Notes: generated from the sequence alone by a model not told the origin. Positions 1 to 11,136 are shown, numbered from the stretch's first letter. The stretch is DNA of 64,000 nucleotides from Eurosta solidaginis (GCF_040869045.1 NC_090324.1:192198028-192262027), one strand, 5' to 3'. Translations and numbers: made by a program.

Positions 1-800
1 AACTCCATCAATTTTTGTGACTATATATGGTCCTTGGTAAATGCTTTCATGCTTATTTCTAGGTTCTTTTTGTATTACTACCTTATCGTTTATATTAATA
101 GCTAACGGAAGCGCCCTCTTATCATAAAGATCCTTATTTTTAATTTTATGTTTATTAATCAAATCTTTTGCTAATTTATGCGTTTTTTGTAGTCTATATT
201 TTACTTCTTTTGCATAACTTTCAACATTGTAAATTGGATCGATTTGTTCCTTTTGAACTTCATTTGGTAAGGTAACATTTCTACCGAATACTAATTCGTA
301 TGGAGTGAATCCATTATCAAAAACTGTACTAGGAGTTGTATTATGCAAAAATGTAAAATATTTCAAATAAACGTCCCATTCGGGGAAGTTATCATTTAAA
401 AAAGCTCGTAAATATTCATTAAACACCCGATGATTTCTTTCAATTGTACCTAGGGTTTCATGATGGTAAGCTGTAGAAAAATTATGTTCGATTTTTAGGA
501 GTTTGGTTAATTCAGAGAAAATTTCGTTTTTATATTCGGTTCCTAAATCGGTTTTAATTGATTTCATTATGCCATAAATGAGGATGAAGCTTTCAAAAAT
601 GGCTGTTGCAATTGTTTTTGCTGTCTTATCAGGGATTGATATGGTAACAAGGTATTTGCTAAAGTCGCACATAATGGTAACCGCGAACCTATTCCCATTA
701 TTCGACTCAGGCAATGGTCCTATTGTATCTACAACTACGACATCGAAAGGTTTGCAGGGTGTTGGTGTAAGCACCAAATTTTCTTTGGTTTTTGGCTTGA
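1..800 (-). pseudogene. pol: integrase catalytic core (partial, runs off window)
   Basis: An open minus-strand frame runs from about 800 to base 1 and encodes a retroviral-type integrase core, which joins element cDNA to chromosomal DNA. The three acidic catalytic residues are visible: Asp in VDTIGP (codon near 727), Asp in KTDLGTEY (547-549) and Glu in TIERNH (439-441). The last two have exactly 35 residues between them, the D,D(35)E spacing. After the core the frame continues into the region that normally carries the C-terminal domain. The frame differs from that of the upstream zinc-binding domain (735-1040), so one frameshift lies around 780-820. Within the window the core itself looks intact. 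Confidence 0.85.
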
Positions 801-1040
801 CTTTTGGCATTTTTTGCAATTTTTGACGTATGTGACAATATCACGGGTCATACCTTTCCAATAATATTTCGTACGTATTTCTGCGTAAAGCTTTTTATTT
901 CCGCAGTGACCTCCTGATATCGGGTCGTTGTGGTAAATTTCCATTAATTTAAGTTTTTTGTCGTTGTATGTAACTGTTTCGACAGGTTCTATTAATAGTA
1001 TTTTTAAATTTTTTAGAATTGAATTTCCTGTATTTTTAAA
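735..1040 (-). pseudogene. pol: integrase N-terminal H2C2 zinc-binding domain
   Basis: The minus-strand translation contains a His-His-Cys-Cys zinc-binding module: IYHNDPISGGH followed by YVKNCKKCQK. This is the usual integrase N-terminal domain and sits directly ahead of the catalytic core. The frame stays open upstream to about 1040 and overlaps the end of the RNase H frame in a different register, so a 1-base indel near 1020-1040 separates them. A second frameshift, at 780-820, separates it from the core; after it the frame ends in unrelated residues and a stop at 735. Confidence 0.8.
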
Positions 1041-2170
1041 ATTTGAAATAGAAAAATATTTAAATATTTGATCATCTTTTTGCCATTCTGCTTTCTTAAC
1101 GTTGTGTTTACCAGCTTCTTTTCAAGCTTCAAAAGTAATTCATCTAATTGCATTATTTTGTTAGTACACACAATATTAAGTAACTCGAGTTTTTTGTGTT
1201 TTAAATGCGCATATATTTTTAAATTGATTTTATCATTATCGTTGTCATGACATATTTGGCTTTTTATCCTATGGATTTTCTTGGAAAAATTATATGAAAA
1301 CTTGTCGACTACCTGTAATTTGACATTTTCTTCGTTTATGTCTTCAGCTGATTGTTGTAATTGTTCGTGACGTTTCGTCATAGATCTCGTCTGTACCGCT
1401 AAAATTTGCTTATTGGAATTTTTAAGTTCTTGGATTGAAATTCGCGATAATGCGTCTGCACCTACGTTAGATTTTACTTTAATATATTCTATGGTGAAAT
1501 TATATTCGGACAATTCCAAACGGATTCTGGAAAGTTTCGACGACGGATCTTTCATATTAAATAGATAAACTAGTGGACGATGATCTGATTTAACTTTGAA
1601 GTGAGTGCCATAAATATATGGACGAAATTGCTTTATTGCAAAATATATTGCCAAAAGTTCTAATTCTATTATTGCTTTATTTTGTTCTGATTTGCTAAAG
1701 GATTTTGAAGCAAAACAAATTGGCAAGTCGTTACCATTATGATTTTGACTCAGTATCGCACCACAACCTAACTTTGTAGCATCAACCGTAATTAAAAATT
1801 CTTTGGTGAAGTCTGGATATTGTAAAAGTTTTGGAGAAATCAGACTTTTTCTTAGTTTTTCGAAAGCTAACTCACATGCCGTATCCCAATTAAATTCAAC
1901 CTTTTTTCTACTTAAACGATTCAATGGAGCTGCTAAAGAAGCGAAATTTGGAATAAATTTCCTATAATAATTTGCGAATGCCACGAATCTTCGGACAGCG
2001 TCTTTATCGCGTGGCTTAGAATACCTTTTAATTGCTTCAATTTTTGAATCGTCTGGTAGCAAACCATTTGCTGAGCATTTATGCCCTAAGAAGGTTACTT
2101 CAGGTCTAAGAAAATTACACTTTTTTGGGTTAAGTCGCAAGTTGAACTTCCTACAGGTTTCGAAAACTTT
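1013..2170 (-). pseudogene. pol: end of reverse transcriptase, RNase H and connection to integrase
   Basis: The frame starts in the palm/thumb region of reverse transcriptase (LNPKKCNFL, TFLGHKCSANG) and continues through the connection (FVAFANYYRKFIPNF) into RNase H (TVDATKLGCGAILSQ, ELELLAIYFAIKQFR, KVKSDHRPLVYLF). These are the standard Ty3/Gypsy RT-RNase H landmarks. Its start is separated from the catalytic half of RT by a 1-base loss in an A run (T run at about 2168-2173 on the plus strand). Its end leaves frame before the integrase zinc domain. The tail after RNase H (about residues 240-375) is Lys/Asn-rich linker with no recognisable domain. Confidence 0.85.
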
Positions 2171-2886
2171 TTTAGATTATTGAGGTGATGTGCTTCGCTA
2201 CATCCAATTACTATTATATGGTCTACATACATACCAGAAAATGCAATTGACATCATTCTTGAAAATGAATTTGGAGCTACGTTAAGACCAAATGGTAAAA
2301 CCTTCCATCGAAAAGCTCCGCGGTCAGTACTAAAAGATGTTATGTCTCTTGAATCTTTGTGAAGTGGGATTTGGTGAAAACCCGAAAAAAGATCTAAAGT
2401 AGAAAAGAATTTCGCACGGCCAAGGTTATCTAAAATATCGTCTACACGTGCCAAAGGAAATTTATCGGCAATTAACTTTTTATTTACAGGCCTAAAGTCA
2501 ACGCACATTCTATACGATTTTTGGCCATTTAGGTCTTTTTTCGGTACCAAAATCAAGGGACTATTATAATTCGAACAACTATTTTCAATCAGATCGTTTT
2601 CCAATAATTTATTAACTTGTTTATTGATTTCTTCACGTTGAGAATACGGTAGGCGGTAATTTTTAATGTATACTGGCGTCGTATCGTTTAGTCTTAGTTT
2701 TTGTTCATAAAAATTGTTGATTGTCATTTTATCATTGTCTAGCGCAAAAATATCGGAATATTGTAAACATAAGTTAATAAGTTTGTTTTCAGCATAATTA
2801 GGTATTTGTTTTTCTAAAATGCTTTTAAGTTCTTTAATACGACTATCTTGCTTTACTGGATTATTGATTTTATAAACGTGGTAATT
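2095..2886 (-). pseudogene. pol: reverse transcriptase catalytic half with YVDH in place of YVDD
   Basis: The minus-strand frame is open from about 2886 and encodes RT fingers and palm: KLLENDLIE, SPLILVPKKD, RMCVDFRPVNKK, FFSTLDLFSGFHQI, VLPFGLNVAPNSF, then MYVDHIIVIG. The second Asp of the universal Y-x-D-D metal-binding motif is His here (codon on plus-strand bases 2218-2220), which should abolish polymerisation. The frame then breaks in an A run near 2170. Upstream, a further 1-base shift near 2885 separates it from the protease frame. RT normally copies element RNA to DNA in cytoplasmic particles; this copy cannot supply that activity. Confidence 0.85.
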
Positions 2887-3567
2887 AGAAAGTTTTTCGG
2901 TTTGAATGTTGTGGTTGTACGTATTTTACGCTATTTGTGGTGTTTATTACTTTAATGATCGGATTACTAGTATCAACTATACATTTCGCTGTGAAAACAC
3001 CGTCGGAAATCTCTTGAGAATCCACGAAAAGTGGTTCTGAGTCGTTTTTCAAGGCGAAAATTCTATAAACTTCGCAACGAGGTGGAATAACAAATGTATC
3101 GCTTTCCATTCCGTGAAGGATAGGAAGTGCGATCTTTTCATTGCCTATCCAGAAGGAAATGCAGTTTGTTGCATAGCTGATATCGCATTTATTTGTTTTT
3201 AGGAAATCCTTACCAAGTATTCCATCTGATGGAATGTTGAAATCATTATCTACCACGTGCAATGTATGTTTGATATAAAAATTTGAAAAGTGTAAGTTAG
3301 TTGTAAAAGTACCTAATGTTGAAACTGTATCTGTAGTTACTCCAGTAATATTAATTGTATCATTGTTATTAATTGACAAGTTTTTATTAAGAGAGGAAAT
3401 TTTAATTAACGAAATGTCTGCTTGTGTATCGACTAGAAATGTACAAAATTTGTTAGAACCAGTAATATTTATTTGTATAAAATCGGAATAATTTAAGTTA
3501 AGACAATAAACGTTTTTAGAAGAAAAATTGTGTGCTGAATCAGTTAGTAATTTGCCTCGTCCTCCCT
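2885..3567 (-). pseudogene. pol: aspartic protease region of pol, in -1 frame to gag
   Basis: This frame lies -1 relative to gag and overlaps its last codons, the usual arrangement when Gag-Pol is made by -1 ribosomal frameshifting. It contains a retropepsin-type active-site region, FLVDTQADISLI, and a downstream GILGKDF that corresponds to the hydrophobic-hydrophobic-Gly motif. The active site reads DTQA rather than DTGA. I cannot tell whether that is normal for this lineage or a mutation. The frame ends at 2885, where a 1-base indel in an A run separates it from RT. Confidence 0.75.
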
Positions 3568-4737
3568 CAGTGTTCGCTCCTGAGGGGCTTCCCTCTTTAA
3601 AGCCCGAACGCTTGCATTTCTAGCTCTATTATTGGAAGTGTTAGGACCGCTATTATTGCTAGTACGACTATTGTTGCTATTATTATTATTGTTAGGCTGA
3701 TTTCGATTTCCGCCGCTGGAACGGAAATTTTGCCTTTGATTGCCGCGATTGAAGTTGTTGCCATAGTTACTGTTACTAAAGGATGGTCTATTTTGTCTAT
3801 AGTTGTTAAAGTTACGATTTTGATTTTGAAAATTTCGACCTCGGTTCTTATTTTGAAAATTTCTAAAATTGTTATTGTTCCGCGCCCTAAATGCTAAAAC
3901 TTGACGTTCTTTTACTTCATTTGATTGCTCTACAATCAGTTTGGCTACTACGTCCTTGGAATCAGAAAAATTGGTTGAAGCAAGGATTGATTTTACTAAA
4001 CTGGTTTTTGCGTTCAATCGGCAAACGTTAACTGTTTGCTCGATGGCCATTTCATGGGCTTTGGTCTGAGTAATCCCTTCGATAATGAGCGAACGCTCTA
4101 AAGCATCAGACAATTCCTCAACGCGTTTTGCAAAATCGGTATAATTGTTATTATTAACTTGCAAAGCTGCAATTTTTCCGGCCATAACTTTGGAGTTGTC
4201 GGGTTTTATACGGTTACGTAGTGCTATTTTTATATCGTTAACTGAAAGTACTTGAGTTGGTATCGCTTCTCGAGCTTTACCATCGAGTTTGGATTTAATA
4301 TATGAGATACAAATGCTAGTTAAATTTTCGTCGACAAATTGTTCGATTAACTCAATTTTAGTAATAAAAGATTCGAGACCTAGGGGCTCACAGCTATAAT
4401 TTTCACGCATAATACCAGCACATATGCCGATAAACGTTCTTTTTTCTTCAGGAGTCGCCATATTTGTATCGGAATTAGGATTTGAAATATTAGTTTCGGG
4501 CAATTCCTCAAATCCGTGAAATTCTCCGGACAAAGAAAGTCTAACAACAAGGTTTTTGATTGTACTTGGCGAATATGTGGTTGAGCCTTCGGAAACTGGG
4601 CTTTTAAAATCAAGACTATCGGAATCGGAATTTTCGGAATTAAAATTTTTGGAATTGGAATCTGAATTTTTGGAATTTTCGGAATCTGAGTTTTGTTCTG
4701 AAATTCTAGGAACCACTTTTTGATTTCTAAGGAACAT
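3544..4737 (-). CDS. gag: Gag polyprotein of the mdg1/412-like element
   Basis: An uninterrupted 397-residue minus-strand reading frame begins with ATG at 4735-4737. Residues 1-90 are Ser/Asn/Asp-rich low complexity (repeats of NSDSEN type). Residues about 95-300 form the conserved Gag core, which would assemble the particle. Residues 300-375 are Arg/Asn/Gly-rich (RGRNFQNQNRNFNN and similar), probably an RNA-binding tail. No CCHC zinc knuckle is present; a basic, Asn-rich tail takes its place. It is the only fully open gene of this element. The stop at 3544 lies inside the overlapping -1 pol frame. Confidence 0.8.
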   Translation of the reverse strand: MFLRNQKVVPRISEQNSDSENSKNSDSNSKNFNSENSDSDSLDFKSPVSEGSTTYSPSTIKNLVVRLSLSGEFHGFEELPETNISNPNSDTNMATPEEKRTFIGICAGIMRENYSCEPLGLESFITKIELIEQFVDENLTSICISYIKSKLDGKAREAIPTQVLSVNDIKIALRNRIKPDNSKVMAGKIAALQVNNNNYTDFAKRVEELSDALERSLIIEGITQTKAHEMAIEQTVNVCRLNAKTSLVKSILASTNFSDSKDVVAKLIVEQSNEVKERQVLAFRARNNNNFRNFQNKNRGRNFQNQNRNFNNYRQNRPSFSNSNYGNNFNRGNQRQNFRSSGGNRNQPNNNNNSNNSRTSNNSGPNTSNNRARNASVRALKREAPQERTLREDEANY

Positions 4738-6105
4738 ATGTAGTAGGAAGCAAAGGAAGAAATATTTAAATTGATTAAAGTCGAATTTGTAGAAATTGCT
4801 TACGAAAATTTAACAGAAGTTGAAATTGAATTGAATGTTGATGTAATATTGAAAGAATTATTCGGTAATTTAATTAGAGACTGAATATTTAATGATAAAT
4901 TGAATGTATATTGAAGTAATTTAATTTAAATTGCTTTTAAAGGAAAATATTTTAATTTGATAAAAGGACTTGGTTGTTGATAACGGACGCACCGCTTTAT
5001 TAAAAAGATCTCAATGTGTTTGTGTAATAACGGACGCACCGTTTTTATTAAAATTTTATGGCTTTATTTTTATAGATACGGGCGCACAAAATGATGAAAA
5101 TGAATGTAAGAATGTTCATAAGAAATTGACAAAAATGTAAGTTTAATTTAAAAAAAATTATTTCATACCAACTGCTGCTGTTTCGATACCGTTTGCTCGC
5201 TTGCCGTTATGTTGCTGCTGCTAATGGACTGCTGCTTCGGTTGCTGTTTCGCTGCAGCTGCTGCGTTTGTGCTCTGCCATGTACTGCAAGGTGTTTATTG
5301 CTACTTTTTTTTTTGCTTACGGTGGTTTGCCGCTATGTTGGTAGCGTGGCTAGGGCCGTTATATGTTGCGTGGCTAATGCCGTTTTTAAAGTTAAAAATT
5401 TTTGGTACAGTCATTTAAAGTTAGTGTTTTAATTTCGAAATTTTTTTGGATTGTTAGATTTTGTAAATTTTTTTGTGTTTGTTTTTCAATTTTATAATTT
5501 TTTTGTAATGCTTAACCGTTTTTTATTTTTTTTGTAATTTTCCACATATTTGTAGGGTTTTTTCAAATTTTTGTAAATTTTTTTTTTGTAGATTTTATAG
5601 TTTTTTCTTTTTAAAGAAAAAAAATTTTTTGTGTAGTTTTTAATTTTTAAACATTTTTTTTTGTAAGAGTTTTGCGTTTTTATATATTTTTTTGTAATGG
5701 TTTTTAAATTTTGTAATTTTTTTGTAATTTTTGTAGTTTTTTTTTTTAGAACGTTTTTTTTTTTGTATAGTTTTTGGAATTTAAAAATTTTTTTTGTAAA
5801 ATTTTTGCATGTTTATATTTTTTTTGTAGGGTTTTTATAAGTTTTGTATTTTTTTTTGGATTTATTTGGTTTTATGATTTTTTTGTAGATTTTTTTTGGA
5901 TTTTTATTTGTAACTTTTTCTTGTATATGTGTATTTTGTTGTAATTTATTAATAATTCATTTTGATTCTCTTTGTAATTTTTGTAGGTTTAATTCATTTT
6001 CAATTAAAAAATTTTTTTTTTTTGATTTTAAATTTTTATTTGAAGTTTTTGCGTTTTTAAGAGGCCTGCCTCTTCGCCACTATGGCCGCCATTTTGAGGC
6101 CCGGC
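4738..6105 (-). other. long 5' leader of the mdg1/412-like element
   Basis: No credible gene lies between the primer site and gag. The stretch holds three spaced copies of an ATAACGGACGCACCG-like motif (4980-4994, 5027-5041, and a diverged copy at 5076-5087, period about 47-50), a CTG-rich patch at 5165-5345, and a 600-bp homopolymer-like tract at 5430-6060. Short frames here are compositional. A leader over 1 kb fits the 412/mdg1 group. Confidence 0.65.
5430..6060 (-). repeat. A-rich (minus strand) leader tract made of TTTTTGTA-type repeats
   Basis: On the plus strand this is a run of T5-T10 blocks punctuated by GTAA, GTAG or GGA, repeated dozens of times. In the element's sense orientation it is an A-rich, C-punctuated RNA leader. 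It ends about 45 bases from the tRNA-Arg primer site. It could be slippage-expanded low complexity or a functional A-rich leader; the sequence alone does not decide. Confidence 0.7.
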
Positions 6106-6118
6106 GTCACGGTCGCCA
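6106..6118 (-). promoter_or_regulatory. primer-binding site, complementary to tRNA-Arg 3' end
   Basis: The minus strand reads TGGCGACCGTGAC, the complement of a tRNA-Arg 3' end including CCA. It lies just inside the LTR. This is the minus-strand cDNA primer site and the best evidence for mdg1/412 affinity. Confidence 0.8.
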
Positions 6119-6690
6119 TTTAAGATTGGCCTTTTAACGCCAACCATTTTTCCTTTGATTTGGGAAATACTCACGCTTGTGGGTATGCAGCCCTATGTGC
6201 ACACCCGCTCACACACAACTCTCTAATTTCCCTTTTTCTTATTTCCAAATAAGTATGCTAGTTAAGTTTATTTTTTTGTTATACACGGTTTATTTAATTA
6301 ATTAATTTGTCTATAGCTATATGTATATAGAACTAAACACCTTAGATTTTTCTATTTATTTTCTCTACTCATAGTTTAAGTTCTATACTGTTCTTAGTCT
6401 TTTAATTTGTATTCTATATGTTCACAACTTTTACTTTTAGTTCTTTTTTAAACATACACCAAAAACACTCTAGGTTGCAACTTAAATTTTGTTCTGTTTC
6501 TTTACCCAAGCTCAGCGGCCATCATTTTTATTGCTGAGTGCCGTTGGTCCTGCTGAGTGCAATTGGCATTGCTTTTCAGCAACAGCTGACGGCGATGCCA
6601 CTTGCACGCAGGAATGCATTTTGTTACGTGCGTTTTGTTGCGTGCGTTTTGTTGCGTCAAGGCGGGTAACGCTGTGCGGTTATAACACCT
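6119..6690 (-). repeat. 5' LTR of the mdg1/412-like element (ends approximate)
   Basis: This is about 570 bp of non-coding DNA between the tRNA-Arg primer site and the point (about 6685-6695) where family A repeat sequence resumes. The partner LTR is outside the window, so the exact ends and target duplication cannot be read. Three tandem cGTGCGTTTTGTTGCGT-like words occur near 6625-6660. The coding-like frames across it are spurious. Confidence 0.55.
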
Positions 6691-6953
6691 TTCGTTTGAT
6701 ACCGATATCGTACAAACACATTCTAGAGTCACCCCTGGTCCACCTTTATGGCGATATCCCTAAATGGCGTCCACCTATAGAACTATGGCACCCTTCCTCT
6801 TAAAATACTCTTTGATACACATGTCATACAGTCACATTTCAGGGTTACCCTCGGTTCATTTTCCTACATGGTTATTTCCCCTTATGTTGCCACCATAGCT
6901 CTCAACTGAGTATGTAATGTTCGGTTATACCCGAACTTAACCTTCCCTACTTG
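6690..6953 (-). mobile_element. 3'-terminal fragment of a DINE-like family A element
   Basis: Relative to the full family A copy at 7526-11278 this fragment lies in the opposite orientation. It carries the first satellite-like units, then CTCAACTGAGTAT (subterminal inverted repeat), a GTTCGG/CCGAAC hairpin and the terminal CTACTTG. The flank after the terminus (TTCTTATTTTAG) matches the second copy of the locus at 20452, where this element is absent, so the end is real. The mdg1/412-like element interrupts it on the left. Confidence 0.7.
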
Positions 6954-7525
6954 TTCTTATTTTAGTTTATCTCATTTTATTTTATTTTATCTTATTTTAG
7001 TTTATCTCTTTTGTTTTATTTTATTTTAGTTCATGTGGTATTTGAACATTTAGTTGACTTTATTGTAGTTTATGTTAGTTTATCTGAATAGTGCTATCAC
7101 TTCATTATCTTACTATATTCTATTTTATTTTATTATGCATTAATTTAGATTTTCAGATCAAGTGCCAAAAAACTAGAAGTTCAAAAAAAAGTATTCGTGG
7201 AAGTTTATTAACTTCCTGTGCAATGAGTCATATGTGACTCACAATAGCGTATTGGAACAAGTTCATGAGTCACATGTGTCACAAGTCTTTATACAATTTA
7301 AAGACGCTCTCTTGGTACGAACGTGTCGTTATATAGTTGTGAATTCTATGTGGGCGTATATCAAAAGGCTTGAACTTTAGGAAAATGAAAGAAAATTTCG
7401 AATTTTTTTTTTCGCCTTCAAACGCAACTAATAGGTTTTGTAATAGTAATAATATATGCCGATTACTAATATAAATACATATATCTTATGGGCATTTGAT
7501 TTAGATGTTTAAATTTAAATAAAAA
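6954..7525. repeat. duplicated locus, copy 1, left part
   Basis: Non-coding A+T-rich DNA that occurs a second time in the window: 6954 to about 7130 matches 20452-20624, and about 7130-7525 matches 43972 to about 44370. Only scattered substitutions and short indels separate the copies. The copies are in direct orientation. No gene is visible in it; it holds repeated TTTATTTTA words and the near-palindrome GTCATATGTGAC. Confidence 0.8.
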
Positions 7526-7542
7526 CAAGTAAGGAAGGCTAA

Positions 7543-7560
7543 GTTCGGGTGTAACCGAAC
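7543..7560 (-). terminator. 3' terminal hairpin of family A element
   Basis: A 6-bp perfect stem (GTTCGG..CCGAAC) with a short loop, 17 bases from the element end. A hairpin close to the 3' end is the rolling-circle termination signal of Helitrons and helentrons; that role is inferred from position and structure. Confidence 0.65.
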
Positions 7561-7639
7561 ATTACATACTCAGTTGAGAGCTATGGAGACAAAATAAGGA
7601 AAATCACCATGTAGGAAAATGAACCTAGGGTAACCCTGG

Positions 7640-9960
7640 AATGTGGTTGTATGACACGTGTATCAAATGGAAGGTATTAAAGAGTATTTTAAGAGAGAGT
7701 AGGCCATAGTTCTATGGATGGACGCCATTTAGGGATATCGCCATAAAGGTGGACCAGGGCTGACTCTAGAATTTGTTTGTACGATATGGGTATCAAATGA
7801 AAGGTGTTACTGAGCGTTTTAAGAGGGAGTGGGCCTTAGGTCTATCGGTGGACGCCTTTTCGAGATATCGTCATTGAGGTGGACCAGGGGTGACTCTAGA
7901 ATGTGTTTGTACGATATGGGTATCAAATGAAAGGTGGTAATGAGTGTTTTAAAAGGGAATGGGCTTTAGTTCTATAGGTGAACGCCTTTTCGAGAAATCG
8001 CCATAAAGGTGGACCAGGGGTGACTCTAGAATATGTTTGTACGATATGGGTATCAAATGAAAGCTGTTAATGAGTATTTTGAAAAGGAGTGATCCTTAGC
8101 TCCATAGGTGGACGCGGTTTCGAGATATCGCCATAAAGGTGGACCAGGGGTGTCTCTAGAATGTGTTTGTACGATATGGGAATCAAATAAAAGGTGCAAC
8201 TGAGCATTTTAAGAGGGAGTGGGCATTAGGTCTATAGGTGGACGCCTTTTCGAGATATCGCCATTAGGGTGGGCCAGGGGTGACTCTAGAATGTTTGTAC
8301 GATATGGGTATAAAACGAAAAGTGTTACTGAGCATTTTAAGAGGGAGTGGGCATTAGGTCTATAGGTGGACGCCTTTTCGAAATGTCGCCATTAGGGTGG
8401 CCAGGGGTGACTCTAGAATGTGTTGGTATGATATGGGTATCAAATGAAAGATGGTAATGAGTATTTTAAAAGGGAGTAATCCTTAGTTCTATAGGTGGAC
8501 GCCTTTTCGAGATATCGCCATAAAGGTGGACCAAGGGTGACTCTAGAATGTTTGTACGATATGGGTATCAAACGAAAGGTGTTACTGAGCATTTTAAGAG
8601 GGAGTGGGCATGAGGTCTATAGGTGGACGCCTTTTCGAGATATCGTCATTAGGGTGGGCCAGGGGTGACTCTAGATTGTGTTTGTATGATATGGGTATCA
8701 AACGAAAGGTGTTACTGAGCATTTTAAGAGGGAGTGGGCATTAGGTCTATAGGTGGACGCCTTTTCAGGATATCGCCATTAGGGTGGGCCAGTGGTGACT
8801 CTAGAATGTTTGTACGATATGGGTATCAAACGAAAGGTGTTACTGAGCATTTTAAGAGGGAGTGGGCATTAGGTCTATAGGTGGAGGCCTTTTCGAGATA
8901 TCGCCATTAGGGTGGGCCAGGGGTGACTCTAGAATGTGTTTGTACGATATGGGTATCAAATGAAAGGTGGTAATGAGTATTTTAATAGGGAGTAATCCTT
9001 AGTTCTATAGGTGGACGCCTTTTCGAGATATCGCCATAAAGGTGGACCAAGGGTGACTCTAGAATGTTTGTACGATATGGGTATCAAACGAAAGGTGTTA
9101 CTGAGCATTTTAAGAGGGAGTGAGCATTAGGTCTATAGGTGGACGCCTTTTCGAGATATCGCCATTAGGGTGGGCCAGGGTGACTCTAGAATGTGTTTGT
9201 ATGATATGGGTATCAAATGAAGGGTGGTAATGAGTATTTTAAAAGGGAGTAATCCTTAGTTCTATAGGTGGACGCCTTTTAGAGATATCGCCATAAAGGT
9301 GGACCAAGGGTGACTCTAGAATGTTTGTACGATATGGGTATCAAACGAAAGGTGTTACTGAGCATTTTAAGAGGGAGTGGGCATTAGGTCTATAGGTGGA
9401 CGCCTTTTCGAGATATCGCCATTAGGGTGGGCCAGGGGTGACTCTAGAATGTTTGTACGATATGGGTATCAAACGAAAGGTGTTACTGAGCATTTTAAGA
9501 GGGAGTGGGCATTAGGTCTATATGTGGACGCCTTTTCGAGATATCGCCATTAGGGTGGGCCAGGGGTGACTCTAGAATGTTTGTACGATATGGGTATCAA
9601 ACGAAAGGTGTTACTGAGCATTTTAAGTGGGAGTGGACATTAGGTCTATAGGTGGACGCCTTTTCGAGATATCGCCATTAGGGTGGGCCAGGGGTGACTC
9701 TAGAATGTTTGTACGATATGGGTATCAAACGAAAGGTGTTACTGAGCATTTTAAGAGGGAGTGGGCATTAGGCCTATAGGTGGACGCCTTTTCGAGATAT
9801 CGCCATTAGGGTGGGCCAGGGGTGACTCTAAAATGTGTTTGTACGATATGGATATCAAATTAAAGGTATTAATGAGGGTTTTAAAAGCGAGTGGCCCTTA
9901 GATGTATATGTGAGGGCGTTCTCGCGATATCGACCAAAATGTGGACCAGGTGATCCAGAA
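7640..9960. repeat. 128-bp satellite-like tandem array inside family A
   Basis: About seventeen or eighteen head-to-tail units of 126-130 bp. Each holds GGTGGACGCCTTTTCGAGAT, ATCGCCATTAGGGTGGGCC, GTGACTCTAGAATG and GATATGGGTATCAAACGAAAG. The period measured between 9396 and 9524 is exactly 128. Units at the two edges are the most diverged and central units are nearly identical, as unequal exchange predicts. Reading frames across it are accidental. Confidence 0.9.
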
Positions 9961-11097
9961 AATCATCTGTCGGGTACTGCTAATTTATTTATATATGCAA
10001 TACCACTAAAAGTATTCCTGCCAAGATTCCTAGGGCTGTTGATTTCGCCTTGTAGAACTTTTTCATTTTATTCTACTTAATATGGTAGGTGTCACACCCA
10101 TTTTACAAAGTTTTTTCCAAAGTTATATTTTGTGTCAATAAACCAATCCAGTTACCATGTTTCATCCCTTTTTTCGTATTTGGTATAGAATTATGGCATT
10201 TTTTCATTTTTCGTAATTTTCGATATCGATAAAATGGGCGTGGTTATGGTCGGATTTCGGCCATTTTTTATACCAAGATAAAGTGAGTTCAGATAAGTAC
10301 GTGGGCAAAGTTTAGTAAAGATATATCGGTTTTTGCTCAAGTTATTGTGTTAACGTCCGAGCGGAAGGACAGACGTTGGACTGTGTATAAAAACTTGGCG
10401 TGGCTTATACCGATTTCGCCCATTTTCACAGAGAACAGTTACCGTCATAGAATCTATGCCCCTACAAAATTTGAGAAGGATTGGTAAATTTTTGTTCGAC
10501 TTATGGCATTAAAATATTCTAGACAAACTAAATGAAAATGGGCGGAGCCACACCCATTTTGAAATTTACTTTTATTTTTGTATTTTGTTGCATCATATCA
10601 TTACTGGAGTTGAATTTTGACTTAATTTACTTATATACAGTAAAGATATTAAATATTTTGTTAAAATTTGAATTTAAAAAAAATTTTTTTTAAAAAGTGG
10701 GCGTGTTCTTCATCCAATTTTGCTAATTTTTGTTTAGCACATATATAGTGATAGTAGTAACGTTCCTGCAAAAATTTCATCATGATATCTTTAACGACTG
10801 TCAAATTACAGCTTGCAAAACTTTTAAATTACCTTCTTGTAAAAGTGAGCGGTGCCACGCCCATTGTCCAAAATCTTACTAATTTTCTATTATGCGTCAT
10901 AACGCCAACCCATCTAATCGCCTTTGGCAATGGATTATCGCATTTTTTCGGTTTTTCGAAATTTTCGATATCGAAAAAGTGGGCGTGGTTATAGTCCGAT
11001 ATCGTTCATTTTAAATAGCGATCTGAGATGAGTGCCCGGGAATCTACATACCGAATTTCATCAAGATACCTCAAAATTTACTCAAGTTATCGTGCTA

Positions 11098-11136
11098 ACG
11101 GACAGACGGACGGACGGACGGACGGACGGACGGACA
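11098..11136. repeat. (GGAC)n microsatellite in family A
   Basis: About nine tandem GGAC units with one GACA variant. A short version of the same run occurs in the family A copy near 55130, and family B carries GTCC/GTCT runs near its head. DINE-1 elements typically carry such internal microsatellites. Confidence 0.85.

Larger units (their letters stand above)
1..6690 (-). mobile_element. mdg1/412-like Ty3/Gypsy LTR retrotransposon, cut by the window edge
   Basis: Read on the minus strand, the order is LTR (about 6119-6690), primer-binding site (6106-6118), a 1.4 kb leader, gag (3544-4737), then protease, reverse transcriptase, RNase H and integrase down to base 1. The end of integrase and the other LTR lie outside the window. 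The primer site matches the 3' end of tRNA-Arg, as known for the mdg1/412 group, and the long leader fits that lineage; the lineage name is inference. The right LTR edge abuts family A repeat sequence, so the element inserted into a DINE-like repeat. At least four frameshifts and one changed catalytic residue make this copy inactive. Confidence 0.85.

Noticed and set aside
5193..5432. Leu/Cys-rich plus-strand frames in the mdg1/412-like leader
   Set aside because: They lie antisense to the element, in a CTG-rich patch, and two overlapping frames are equally open.
6106..6118. tRNA gene remnants at CCA-ending words (also 19623, 25994)
   Set aside because: Each is only the 12-18 base complement used as a primer site; no cloverleaf surrounds it.
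7640..9960. Regular repeats considered as a CRISPR array
   Set aside because: The 128-bp units are tandem without unique spacers, and the window is eukaryotic transposon DNA.
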